Positions 42,386 through 51,036 of a stretch of DNA of 64,000 bases are shown piece after piece. Each line of letters starts with the position of its first letter. The first letter of the stretch is position 1. Where the stretch lies: contig CM074759.1 in NCBI GenBank assembly GCA_037355855.1, positions 7,378,001 through 7,442,000 on the forward strand, in the 5' to 3' direction. Below the pieces are notes generated by a model. The model saw only the letters and a program-made list of their open reading frames with translations, did not search any database and was not told where the DNA came from. The position numbers and the translations under genes are program-made. The DNA is from Pseudo-nitzschia pungens. Its lineage: Eukaryota; Bacillariophyta; Bacillariophyceae; Bacillariales; Bacillariaceae.

Positions 42386-43777
42386 TCAGTTGTGGGTTCC
42401 TTTCTTCTTGAAGGTTTTTCTGTATTTTCTCCGGTACTCCTTGAGGTCCCTGTCGGAGATATCAATCTCGTTGTCAGAGACTTCATGATCAGCTTGGGCC
42501 GTGGCCAGTACATAGGAGTACTCGTGGTTGGAGAGGTTCCTTCCCCAGTGGGGTTTGGAGTGTTGCTCGGTGTCCGAGTCTTCTTTTGCCACAAAATGCT
42601 CCTTGAGCAGATTGATGGTTTCCCGGTCAAATTTTCCCTTTTTGGGTGGTCCGCCGGTTAGTTTCCAGCATTTGCCGGCGTGGGTCTTGCCACAAGTTTT
42701 GCATAGTTGCTTCTCCATTGGGCGCTTCTTTTTGTTGGGAGACTTGCTGTTTCCTCCCCCAGAAGTGGCCTTGGAGTTCTTCTTGGTTCCACCATTTTGT
42801 TTTTCCAATTCCGTGATCCGTTTGCGAAGTTCTTCTGCGTTTCGGATGGTGGTTTCCAGGTTTTCGAGTTTGTCGATCGTGGTGTTGAAGGAATGGGCAA
42901 AGACATCCCATCCAATGTGTTCCAGTTTGTCCCTCTGGGTGTGGGTCATGCTGGTGTCCAGGATTTCCTTCATCTCGTCGTGAGTGAAGCTGGAAGGTGC
43001 CATTCCTGTGGCGGCGCCACTTTCCCAGAGACATTCTGGTAGGTAGCTTTGTAGTTCGGCCATTCGGTTGGCCCAGGCTCGGATGCCGTGTTTCATGTCG
43101 ACTCGCATCCCCCGCATAAAGCGGCGGAGGAGGATGTAGGAGCGTTTCCCGTTCATGTCATTGCCAAAGACTTTCAGCTTGAGGGCGTACATGCATTCCT
43201 CAATGACATCCTTTTTGTACTCCTCTGATTGGTAGTACTTTGTGAGGGCATCGGGTACCTTCTTTTTGGGGATTGGAGTGCCGAGGTCCTCGGGCTCTGT
43301 TTCCTCGTCCGATTTTGCCGTGGCAGTCGGTTTGTCGGTCTTTTGGGTGGAGTTCCCTTCGACTGGCTCCTTGGTCGTGCCAGCGGGAGCTTCTGTGGTT
43401 AGTTCGGTTGTTTTGACCTTTTGGATCCGTTTTTGGACCAGTTTGTTGTTGTGTGTCTTGTGACCTGGTTCGGCATAGTAGGACCGGCCTAGAGTCATTT
43501 GGACGATAGAGAGTGCCTCGTTGGAGAGGACCCTCTGGAGGACGTCCAGTTTCTGGTCTCCTTGGAGTTTGTCATTGCCAGCAATTTTCTGGTCAAAGTC
43601 TCTTTTCCAGATGATAAAGAGTTCCGGTCTTTCAGTGCCGGTGAGTACCTTCAGATAGTCACTGAAAGCTACCCCTCCTTTTTCTGAGTCGATACTCATT
43701 TTCACGGTGGTGGCATCTTCCGGCCAGTCCTCTCGTGTAAAGTTGAAGGGTTTCTGTTTAGTTCCTTTAGACGCCAT
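42386..43777 (-). CDS. Gypsy-B3 gag
   Basis: 463 residues from ATG 43777 (MASKGTKQKP). The first 120 residues include REDWPEDATTVKM and a helical region; a charged linker rich in Thr, Lys and Glu (about 135-180) follows, then a capsid-like region (KLKVFGNDMNGKRSYILLRRFMRG, IRAWANRMAELQSYLPECLW). A short coiled coil lies at about 300-335 (TIDKLENLETTIRNAEELRKR). The zinc knuckle CKTCGKTHAGKC (C-x2-C-x3-H-x3-C) is shorter than the usual retroviral C-x2-C-x4-H-x4-C. The C-terminus is acidic, then Lys/Arg-rich. It is the only undamaged full-length family B gag in the window and packages element RNA. Confidence 0.92.
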   Translation of the reverse strand: MASKGTKQKPFNFTREDWPEDATTVKMSIDSEKGGVAFSDYLKVLTGTERPELFIIWKRDFDQKIAGNDKLQGDQKLDVLQRVLSNEALSIVQMTLGRSYYAEPGHKTHNNKLVQKRIQKVKTTELTTEAPAGTTKEPVEGNSTQKTDKPTATAKSDEETEPEDLGTPIPKKKVPDALTKYYQSEEYKKDVIEECMYALKLKVFGNDMNGKRSYILLRRFMRGMRVDMKHGIRAWANRMAELQSYLPECLWESGAATGMAPSSFTHDEMKEILDTSMTHTQRDKLEHIGWDVFAHSFNTTIDKLENLETTIRNAEELRKRITELEKQNGGTKKNSKATSGGGNSKSPNKKKRPMEKQLCKTCGKTHAGKCWKLTGGPPKKGKFDRETINLLKEHFVAKEDSDTEQHSKPHWGRNLSNHEYSYVLATAQADHEVSDNEIDISDRDLKEYRRKYRKTFKKKGTHN

Positions 43778-44556
43778 GGTTAATCAGTTTCTTTTTATTT
43801 ACTTTAGTTTAGTTACAGTATTTCTGTAAGTTGTTATTTGGGGTGGAAATGAGCAAAAAGTGGTTGTTTCAGTTTGCTCCAGTTTTCTCTTTGTCTACAC
43901 GATATCCCGTGTTGTAACTGATTTTCCCCTTTCGTAATACACGTTATTCCGTGTTGTAACTGATTTTGCTTTAGGCTTGTCCAGTGGTGGGAGTTGTTTC
44001 TCTCTTTAGTTCCCGGGAATCCTGTGGTTCTCCGGAGTTGTTTCTGTTTTTATTTCGTGGGATTCGATTCCCGTGGTTCTCCGGCGTTGCTTCCCTATTA
44101 AGCAATCACCGGGCCGGTCCCACTTCCTGTCTCCCGTGGGATTTAGTGGTGTTTAGGTATTTATTTTATACCTGTCCGGATATTTATATGTTCTGGTTTT
44201 GGTCGGCATACCCTTTTTGGTCTGTCCGTCCACTCAGTGTTGGTCCAATTAGTCCATTCACTGGATTATGTGTCTCTTTTTCGACACTCATTATTTTCGA
44301 TTATTTTTTTTTGTTGTCGACCATGGTCCTGTTTAGGTCCTTAGGTGTCTCTGTTGCTGCAGTTGCTCCCTGTAATGGAGCTAACTGTTGCTGGGATTGG
44401 TATTCCTTAGTGCTGCAGACACCGGATGTCCTTTTCCCTGTTTGCTTCTATGTGCCTCCATTTTCTTTTGGCAGTTTCCGACGTCGGTTCCTTTTCGATC
44501 GATCGTTCGGTTGTTTCTGCTCATGGTCTTCAGCACTCAGCTTGATTTTAAAATCA
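43778..44556 (-). promoter_or_regulatory. Gypsy-B3 leader with palindrome next to the LTR
   Basis: Untranslated leader between 5' LTR and gag. The palindrome TGATTTTAAAATCA (44543-44556) directly adjoins the LTR where a primer-binding site is expected. No typical tRNA-complementary TGG site is evident. The leaders of B1 and B2 are similar along their length. Confidence 0.65.
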
Positions 44557-44750
44557 TGCCATACCCCGGGCCTACTAGTAGTGTTTACGATAGTAGTGAT
44601 ATGCAAATTGTGAGCTCTATCATTTAGTCTACCTGCTATTGGATTCAGCAGTCTCGAAATCGGCGATTCCAGAGACTCGCTAATCGTAATCCAATCCTTA
44701 TCCTTAATCCAATCACGAACGGGTTCGTGACTGTATTCCGGTGCACGGCA
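44557..44750 (-). repeat. Gypsy-B3 5' LTR (194 bp)
   Basis: Partner of the LTR at 38910-39103, followed by the TSD TGTTG and then B2 RT sequence. Confidence 0.92.
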
Positions 44751-44755
44751 TGTTG

Positions 44756-45958
44756 GATGATTAGGATGTCATCTATGTACACGAGGACGTAATCCAGGTC
44801 TCCCAGGAGGTTCATCATGACTGATTGGAAGATGTCAGGTGCACAAGCAATCCCCATCACCAGTCTCTTGTAGGCATATTTTCCCCATGGCAAGATGGTA
44901 GAGCAAATCTTTTGGCTCTCCTTGCAGATGGGAATGGTGTAGTACCCTTGGGACAAGTCTAGGGCCGTAGCCGACTTGAATTTCTGCAGCCTCTGGATTG
45001 TTTCCCCTATTCATGGTAGTGGGAATGGTTTCCTTTGGATTGCTGCATTCATTTTCTGGAAATCCTCAAGGACCCGAATATCCCATGTCTTCTTGGGTTG
45101 ACAGAAGGTAGGAGATGCCCATGGTGAGTCATCACCATGGGGGAGTTTCTCCAGGACTCCAATATCACAGAGCCTGTTGATCTCCTTTCGGAGTGCTTGT
45201 TCAAAGGCATGGGGCACAGAATAGTACCTCTGCCGGACCGGTTTGACCCCTGGTTGGAGTTCAATGGATACTGGTTCTATGTTTTTGAGCAGACCAAGAC
45301 CTCCTCCAAAGAGTGTCAGGAATTTCTTTAGTGTTTTCTTCAAGGCTTCCTTGGACTTGTCGGTGATCTCCAGGTCATTGACCATAGCGTCTATATCGAC
45401 TTTGGAGTAATCTTCATCCAGGATTTTGGATTGCCTCTCTTCCTCCTGTTGGAGGATCAGACTTTGTGTGTTGGCAAAGAATACTGCCTCACATTTGTCT
45501 GGGTCAGAGAGCTCCCCCATTCCCTTCATGGGAATGGTGTCTCCCTGCCATTCGATTGTTCGGGAACTGTATTTGATATCTAGTCCCAGTTGTGCCATCA
45601 GGTCGGATCCTATAATCACATCATAGGGCACCTCCTCATGGTGATGGTATTCATCCACTTGGAAGGTCCATTTGATGGTCTTGAAGTTTGAAAATTCTAT
45701 CAGTCTTAGTCCCACTGAGGCCGCAGACTTGGTTTGGAACTTGCCCCCATAGGTGTTATAGGTGACAGACCTTTGGTCTCGGTTCATTTAGTTCTTGACT
45801 TCAATTGACAAAATGCCTTAGAATGATGGATTTGGAGCATCCGGTGTCCAGTAGTCCCCGGAGCATCCTCCCCCTTCCTTTGTGATCCAGCACCTCCACA
45901 CAGACGTCTGCAAATCTGTTGATTATGCGCGGTCCGGTGTGGATGGTGTCGGCCATTC
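44756..45958 (-). pseudogene. Gypsy-B2 pol, 5' part: protease and RT with YIDD
   Basis: Runs from ATG near 45958, directly after the gag TGA, to the B3 junction. The protease is GLLDTGCSKS (Thr for Ser in the active-site triplet, as in many retroviral proteases). Soon after, RHFVN is followed by a TGA where B4 has CGA, and a 4-base insertion shifts the frame near 45790. The frame reopens (45787-45011) through PVRQRYYSVPHAF to FPLP, then meets TGA at 45011-45013 where B4 has CGA. RT continues (LSQGYYTIPICKE, LVYIDDILIIQH) to 44756. The catalytic Asp pair is intact but the frame is not. Confidence 0.82.
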
Positions 45959-46460
45959 AGTTGTGGGATCCTTTCTTTCTGAAGGTCTTTCTATACTTTC
46001 TTCTGTACTCTTTGAGATCCCTCTCCGAGATATCAATCTCGTTGTCGGAGACCTCGTGGTCTGCTTGGGCCGTGGCCAGCACATGGTTTGAGAGTTTCCT
46101 TCCCCAGTGGGGTTTGGGGTGTTGCTCATTGTCCGAGTCTTCCTTTGCCACAAAATGCTCCTTGAGCAACTTGATGGTTTCCCGGTCAAATTTCCCCTTC
46201 TTGGAGGGACCGCCGGTTAGTTTCCAGCATTTGCCGGCGTGGATCTTACCACAGGTTTTGCAAAGTTGCTTGTTGTTGTCCAGTGGGCGCTTCTTTTTGC
46301 CGGGAGACTTTCCATGTCCGTGTCCTCCCCCAGAAGCGGCCTTGGAGTTCTTCTTGGCACCTCCATTCTGCTTCTCCAGTTCTGTAATGTGCTTTTGGAG
46401 TTCCTCCTCCTTTGGGATGGTGGTTTCCAAGTTCTCGAGCTTGTCGACGGTGGTGTTGAA
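45959..46460 (-). pseudogene. Gypsy-B2 gag, C-terminal third only
   Basis: Retains the coiled coil (LENLETTIPKEEELQKH), the basic linker, the knuckle CKTCGKIHAGKC and the KYRKTFRKKGSHN terminus before TGA-ATG. Just upstream (46460) coding passes abruptly into leader-type sequence, so roughly the first 300 residues are deleted. Confidence 0.8.
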
Positions 46461-46987
46461 TCCTGTGGTTCCCCGGAGTTGTTTCTGTTTTTATTTCGTG
46501 GGAATCGTTTCCCATAGTTCTCCGACGTTGCTCCTCTATTAAGCACTCACTGGGCCAGTCCCACTTCTTCTTTCCCGTGGGATTGGTGGTGTTTGGCTAT
46601 TCATTATATACCTTTCCGGATATCCGTATATTTTGGTTGTGGTTGGCATCCCCTCTCTGGTCTGTCCGTCCACTCAGTGTTGGTCCAATTAGTCCACTCA
46701 CTGGATTTTGTTTCACTTTTTTGACACATATTTTCAATTATTTCTGTTGTCGACCATGGTCTTGTTCCGGCCCTTAGGTGTCTCTGTTGTTGCTGTTGCT
46801 CCATCTAATGGCGCTAACTACTACTGGGATTAGTGTTCCTTAGTGCTGCAGACACTAGAATGTCTTTCTCCCTGTTTTTGCTTCTTTGCACCTCCATTTT
46901 TGGCAGTTTCCTTCACGTCGCTTTGTTTGACTGACCAAGTGCTGTTTCTGCTCATGGTCATCAGCGCTCAGCTTGATTTTAAAATCA
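46461..46987 (-). other. Gypsy-B2 leader
   Basis: Similar to the B3 leader. The palindrome TGATTTTAAAATCA is at 46974-46987. It is joined to truncated gag by the deletion noted above. Confidence 0.7.
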
Positions 46988-47166
46988 TGCCATACCCCGG
47001 GTCTACTAGTGATTAGAATAGTAGTGATATGCAAATTGTGAGCTCTATCAGTTAGTCTATCTGCTATCGATATCAGCAGTCTCCAAATCAGCAATCTGGA
47101 GACTCGCTAATCATATTTTTATTCCCAGTCCCGGATGGACTCGTGACTGTATTCCGGTGCACAGCA
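46988..47166 (-). repeat. Gypsy-B2 5' LTR (179 bp)
   Basis: Same length as 36607-36785; ends GTGCACAGCA. It has accumulated a few changes relative to its partner, consistent with B2 being older than B3. Confidence 0.87.
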
Positions 47167-47653
47167 GCTCCCAGTATATGCAATGGTGATTGTATGATCT
47201 CTTTGTTGCCTTATCATTTGCCAGCACTCTGTGTTATACTGTTGTTGCTGCTCTCTCTTTTGCCGACAAGCAAATATCATTACATATGTAGCGGGTCACA
47301 ATTTGCGGGAAGCGCATTTTGTCCGACGTTCCGATGTTCCAGTACTAAAAATATGTAGATTTCTACACACATTTACCATGCGATATCTCACTCCCTTCTA
47401 CACACCCAACCACAATACCAGGACCTACACATACTAACAGTGACCTCGCCTCTTTGATTCTGTTATTTTTTCAGTTGCTCGATGCTTTGTTTGGTTGAGT
47501 TTGTTGCCTATTCACCACTCAAGTCCGTTAAGTCTTTTCAAGTCGAAGTTCACGAACAGCCCCTTCCACTGTAGGGATCTTTCTACAAGAAATTCCAGCT
47601 GTCATCTGTTTTCAAGTCCATTACCCTGCTGGACTTTAAGTGTTTTCACTTTT
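47167..47653. other. Non-coding sequence between B2 and the 150-bp repeat array
   Basis: No gene recognised. The right half (about 47504-47653) is a degenerate first unit of the tandem array (TCATCTGTTTTCAAGTCCA, CCCTGCTGGACTTTAAGTG). The left part is continuous in origin with 36606 before B2 inserted. Confidence 0.5.
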
Positions 47654-48403
47654 GGTCCTACTGTTTCTTGACCCAAGCCCCAAAGCCGCTAAGTACAGCT
47701 CGCTTAAGGCTCCACTACCTACATATACCTCTCAGGTGTACAGTATAAATGTCATCTATTTTCAAGTCTACTGCCCTGCTGGACCATAAGTATTTATGCT
47801 TAAGGTCCTACTGTTTTCTTACCCAAGCCCCAAAGCCGCTAAGTACAGCTCGCTTAAGGCTCCACCACCTACATATACCTCTCAGGTGTACAGTATAAAT
47901 GTCATCTGTTTTCAAGTCTACTGCCCTGCTGGACCATAAGTGTTTTCGATTATGGACCTACTGTTTTCTTACCCAAGCCCCAAAGCCGCTAAGTACAGCT
48001 CGCTTAAGGCTCCACCACCTACATATACCTCTCAGGTGTACAGTATAAATGTAATCTGTTTTCAAGTCTACTGCCCTGCTGGACCATAAGTATTTATGCT
48101 TAAGGTCCTACTGTTTTCTTACCCAAGCCCCAAAGCCGCTAAGTACAGTTTGCTTAAGGCTCCACCACCCACATATACCTCTCAGATGCATTCTTCAACT
48201 GTCATCTGTTTTCAAGTCTACTGCCCTGCTGGACCATAAGTGTTTTCGATTATGGACCTACTATTTTTCTGACCCAAGCCCCAAAGCCGCTAAGTACATG
48301 TTACTTAAAGCTTCACCACCTACATATACCCCTCCAGCTCACAGTACAGCTGCCACCTGTTTTCAAGGCTACAGCCCTGATGGTTCATAAGTGTTATCAC
48401 TTA
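47654..48403. repeat. Tandem array, five 150-bp units
   Basis: Units start at 47654, 47804, 47954, 48104 and 48254 (GGTCCTACTG or GGACCTACT), each with ACCCAAGCCCCAAAGCCGCT and TTTTCAAGTCTACTGCCCTG in register. The ends of successive units alternate between TGTTTTCGATTAT and TATTTATGCTTAA, so there is a 300-bp higher-order period. The last unit is the most diverged. Confidence 0.9.
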
Positions 48404-48880
48404 AAGGCCTTGTTTCCAAGCTACTACGGAAGAGCAATTTCATTCTACGAATTTGGTAGTAGGCTCCACTGCCTCTAAGTGTTTTCGAGCATGTGCTACT
48501 ACAAAGTTCTAACAGGGGGACAGCAGCTCCTGTTACGAATTTGGTAGTAGGCTCCACTGTCCTCTATGTGTACGTGATTGGGACTGACTGCTCGCATTAC
48601 TGATGCTGCCATCAAGCATTCAGAGAGCAGTCTTGCTTTTGTATGCTGACCACTCGCATTACTACTGATACTATGTATCTCGGGAAGGGTTTTGCTTGTG
48701 TCGGCCGACCACTAGCATTACTGATGCTTTACAGCAGCATTCAAGGGACAGTTTTGCTTGTGTCTTTCCCTTTCATGTTCTTGTTACCCCGTCTCCTGTA
48801 TGCTTTGCAACAGCAGTGTCTGTTGTGCTCTGGACTGGTTTGTTTTTTCCTGTTTCTTACCAAGGTCCGTTTGCAAAATA
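48404..48880. repeat. Further short direct repeats upstream of the LINE 3' end
   Basis: TACGAATTTGGTAGTAGGCT recurs twice (near 48446 and 48534). A unit with CTCGCATTACTGATGCT and CAGTCTTGCTTTTGT is repeated about three times between 48580 and 48765 with variation. It may be the upstream part of LINE-2's 3' UTR; no coding is evident. Confidence 0.6.
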
Positions 48881-49056
48881 GTCGTCTTTACAACCTGCGG
48901 CCTAAATCCCCCATGGTTGAGGCGACGCGTCATTCTACAACTTGGGGTCCTGACTCTTTGATTGAGGCGACGATAAAGTCTGGTTACAGACTGAGTAGCT
49001 TTTAACCACCTTCGGTGGATTTTCCTACTTAAATAAGTATATTAATTCTTATTCCA
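48881..49056 (+). mobile_element. LINE-2 3' end, severely 5'-truncated or rearranged
   Basis: Shares CTTGGGGTCCTGACTCT and the two terminal hairpins with LINE-1, but is diverged and has the tail AAGTATATTAATTCTTATT. Hairpins: AGTCTG-GTTA-CAGACT (48977-48992) and CCACC-TTC-GGTGG (49006-49018). It is inserted against gypsy B6 pol. No ORF2 coding is seen to the left. Confidence 0.78.
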
Positions 49057-49402
49057 AAACTATCCTTCCCACGACAAGGACCTTACAAGGTGCTCAAGGC
49101 CCATGACAATGGAACTGTAACTATTGAAACTGCTCCCTTTGTAACCGACCAAGTTAATATCAGGAGAGTCCATCCCTATTATTGCAGGGATAGCATTAAA
49201 TTGTAACAGTACCATGGAGGAGCATGCCGTGCACCGGAATACAGTCACGAGTCCATCCGGGACTGGGATTAAAATACGATTAGCGAGTCTCCAGATCGCT
49301 GATTTGGAGACTGTTGATATCGATAGCAGATAGACTAACTGATAGAGCTCACAATTTGCATATCACTACTATTCTAATCACTAGTAGACCCGGGGTATGG
49401 CA
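49053..49402 (+). mobile_element. Gypsy-B6: pol end and 3' LTR
   Basis: The last 50 codons or so of family B pol (PKLSFPRQGPYKVLKAHDN to RVHPYYCRD, about 49057-49206) are followed by the purine-rich ATGGAGGAGCA and the 3' LTR (49225-49402, 178 bp, TGCCGTGCACC...GGTATGGCA). Plus orientation. The rest is replaced by LINE-2 and the repeat array. It is inserted in gypsy A5. Confidence 0.85.
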
Positions 49403-49742
49403 ATTGTGGATCCACCAGGCTATATCAGACCATCTCAGCCTGCTTCTATGCTGATAACCTGTCCAATTTATGCAAGTCCTACATTTGCCCCGACAATTGC
49501 ATTAAATACAAGAACCAGCACTCCAAGTATGGGAAACTTCCACCAAAAGAAGCACCACTATCACCATTCAACGAGGTGCATGTGTAGGCCCATGGAAGAT
49601 TACAGCTCAGGGCAAGAACTACAACTTCAAGACCCTAACCTGTATTGATCCAGTTACCAACCTCCTGGAAATTGTTAGAATCAGGGACAAGTCCTCGCAA
49701 CACGTATCAGACCAATTCAAGAACTGCTGGCTCTCAAGATAT
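49403..49742 (+). pseudogene. Gypsy-A5 integrase fragment, left of LINE-3
   Basis: Matches A1 integrase coding around 8230-8570 (reverse strand), from the GHCGS-region equivalent to CWLSRYP. It contains indels and a TAG where A1 encodes DLIGPWK, so it is non-functional. It ends in the target CTGGCTCTCAAGATATC (49727-49743). Confidence 0.8.
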
Positions 49743-50306
49743 CATAATAACAATATACGTATTTAAATAACTTTAATCACCAAAGGTGAAACTAAATTAC
49801 TCAGTCTGTAACCAGAACATTTATCCCTCATCCTACTCCCCTGCAATTGCTTCTGCTGTCAGGGCACAGAGGACTATTGGTTGGCACAACTGGCTTCTTG
49901 GTCGGTGGTCTCCTCGCTGGTATCAAATCCAGGCTGACTACTACTCCCACATTGGAAGCAAGCGCTCTCCCAAATGTTGGGCTACAGCTATCATCCATCA
50001 GTTCTTTCTTACCTCCTGGGATCTTTGGACCTATAGGAACGAACGACTCCATGGTCCTGGGGGTACCCTTGATGCTGAACAACACCAATCTCTTGATGCT
50101 TCCATCTCCTCTGAATTGGCCATTGGTGCAGCTGGTGCACTTCCCCAGTCACACTCCCTTTTACAAACCCCTTTCCAAGTCCTACAAGGTTACACCCTGA
50201 CTGCCAAGAGGCAGTGGCTTGCAACCATCCACCTTGCCAGGAAGCAGTATGCAGCACCTGTCCAACCTGTGCAGCCATACCAACGAGAGGCTGCTCTCCT
50301 CAGAGC
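49743..50306 (-). mobile_element. LINE-3: 5'-inverted (twin-primed) LINE-1 family insertion
   Basis: Read on the minus strand, 50306-49819 is LINE-1 internal sequence (equivalent to 6652-7146) in inverted orientation, followed by 49818-49743, the LINE-1 3' end (equivalent to about 7395-7468) in sense, with a TTATTAT tail. The piece between (about 7147-7394) is missing. The 17-bp duplication CTGGCTCTCAAGATATC (49727-49743 and 50307-50323) flanks it. The inverted part shows the unshifted frame at the point where LINE-1 is frameshifted near 6870. Confidence 0.88.
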
Positions 50307-51006
50307 CTGGCTCTCAAGATATCCAAGACCTATCAGATGTGTCCATGACAATGGTGGAGAATTCCTAGGAGCTGAGTTCCAGACTACACTTAAACAATAT
50401 GGGATTCAGTCCATTCCTACCACAGTGAAGAACCCCCAGTCCAATGCCATCTGTGAAAGAGTCCATTATACAGTTGCTGACATCCTACGAGTCCTGGTAC
50501 ATGTTAATCCCCCTCAAGCCAACACCAGGGCAAGTCAACTCATGGACAACGCCCTCTCCACTTGCATGCATGCCTCCAGGTGTGCTGTCAATGCTGCCTT
50601 ACAAGCATCTCCAGGGTCCTTGGTATTCAATCGAGACATGTTGATTGATCTGCCACTGACCTCGAATCTACTAGCTCTGCAGCAGCTCAGGCAACAAGGG
50701 ATTAACAAGAACCTACTCAGAGACAATGCCAAGATGATCAATCATACCTTCCAAGTCAAGGATAAGGTATGGATGCAGGAACTGGATCCTGATAAACTAC
50801 AGCCCCAAAAGGTCGGTCCCTTTCCAATCACTCAAGTCAATCCAAATGGAACTGTAAGATTGCAGAGATCCCCTTCAGTGATCAAAACAGTGAACATTCA
50901 AAAGATTACACCATATCGGGAACCGACTCCATCGAATGAATCCTCAGACATCGAATTGAGCCAATCACATGACTCAGATTGCTCCATGAGCCATTGGGCG
51001 GCTTAA
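50307..51006 (+). pseudogene. Gypsy-A5 integrase C-terminal part
   Basis: Open frame from SRYPRPIRCVHDNGGEF (second catalytic Asp) through PQSNAICERVHYT (catalytic Glu) to the Ser/Glu-rich tail and DCSMSHWAA stop at 51006, very like A1. It is fused in frame by chance to the LINE-3 reading frame upstream, giving a long chimeric ORF (49786-51006) that is not a real gene. Confidence 0.85.
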
Positions 51007-51036
51007 TTGTGGGATTCGTTCAATCATGAGGCACTA

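Larger units (their letters stand above)
38910..44750 (-). mobile_element. Gypsy-B3: nearly intact family B element, 5841 bp
   Basis: 194-bp LTRs at 38910-39103 and 44557-44750 (about two differences seen), with a perfect 5-bp target duplication TGTTG (38905-38909 and 44751-44755) inside B2 RT. It contains gag and pol with one nonsense codon. It is the best reference copy of family B in the window and among the youngest insertions. Confidence 0.95.
36607..47166 (-). mobile_element. Gypsy-B2: full-span family B element split by B3
   Basis: Two 179-bp LTRs (36607-36785 and 46988-47166) bound a minus-strand element. The flanks are GCTCA and GCTCC, a 4-of-5 match that fits an aged 5-bp TSD. B3 sits in the RT. 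Gag has lost its N-terminal part, pol has two nonsense codons and a frameshift, so B2 is inactive. Confidence 0.88.

Noticed and set aside
47654..48403. Regular repeats resembling a CRISPR array
   Set aside because: The whole 150-bp unit repeats without unique spacers, and the context is a eukaryotic transposon region; it is a tandem satellite.
49786..51006. A 406-residue ORF combining LINE C-terminal and gypsy integrase sequence, as if a domesticated fusion gene
   Set aside because: It begins inside reverse-oriented LINE 3' UTR and crosses the LINE-3/A5 border by chance in frame; upstream integrase coding is broken, so it is a transposon junction artefact.
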